64,000 bases of DNA, taken from Aurantimonas sp036549475 (GTDB lineage Bacteria; Pseudomonadota; Alphaproteobacteria; Rhizobiales; Rhizobiaceae). Position numbers and translations under genes: made by a program. The stretch is taken from assembly GCF_036549475.1 (NCBI RefSeq), contig NZ_JAZHLI010000024.1, positions 1 through 64,000 on the forward strand, written 5' to 3'. Below the pieces are notes generated by a model. It saw only the letters and a list, made by a program, of their open reading frames with translations, was not told the origin of the DNA and made no database searches. Positions 63,995 to 64,000 of the stretch are shown here, in pieces; positions within the stretch are counted from its first letter, which is position 1, and every line of letters starts with the position of its first letter.

Positions 63995-64000
63995 GGGGGA

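Overview
The window looks like chromosome of an alphaproteobacterium of the order Hyphomicrobiales (Rhizobiales). The base composition is GC-rich. The gene order is one I associate with that order: ubiH-like / tesB / glnK / amtB / ftsK / lolA / xthA, gpsA / tsaD opposite hemC / hemD / mitofilin / hemY / terB, and the cysI-DUF934-cysHDN sulfate assimilation cluster. I cannot name the genus from sequence alone.

Layout. (1) Bases 1 to about 10086 are accessory DNA with lower and more variable GC. They lie against the 3' end of an intact tRNA-Gly(GCC) gene (10091-10165, minus strand). A perfect 50-bp copy of the tRNA 3' end lies at 5181-5230, so a relic element of about 4.9 kb (5231-10086) sits between the two copies. 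A second relic element probably lies to its left and runs out of the window. Both contain decayed mobile-element pieces (an IS3-type transposase remnant and a VapE fragment). Their cargo includes a DUF2383 protein, a sulfite-exporter-type permease, a GAF/HisKA_2-type sensor kinase, a hemerythrin-phasin fusion, a MerR regulator and a glycine-zipper lipoprotein. (2) Bases 10483-61704 are ordinary core chromosome, densely packed with many 1- or 4-base stop/start overlaps. (3) From tRNA-Ala(CGC) at 61881-61956 rightwards a second accessory island begins. It holds a hypothetical HEPN-like protein, divergent from a small serine recombinase, with a strong palindrome and short direct repeats between them.

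How the core genes work together. 10483-13190 is a quality-control row (prolyl-tRNA editing, thioredoxin/TPR co-chaperone, LON-like domain, Trm112). 13831-20046 is a minus-strand assimilatory sulfate reduction operon. 22747-26110 is nitrogen control: glnK-amtB and a second amtB, each with a convincing sigma-54 promoter and the first with an NtrC box. 26391-31029 is ftsK, lolA and xthA, with a CtrA-type box ahead of ftsK. 37175-45545 is built around glycerol-3-phosphate dehydrogenase, the t6A enzyme TsaD and the haem enzymes HemC and HemD. The rest is housekeeping (typA, ppa, an M3 peptidase, PhoD, serine-glyoxylate aminotransferase and small DUF proteins).

Two cautions. Base 44721 is an N flanked by two perfect 108-bp copies, almost certainly a contig join that artificially frameshifts hemY. 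Several genes in the left island are damaged or end-truncated, so the calls there are weaker than elsewhere.
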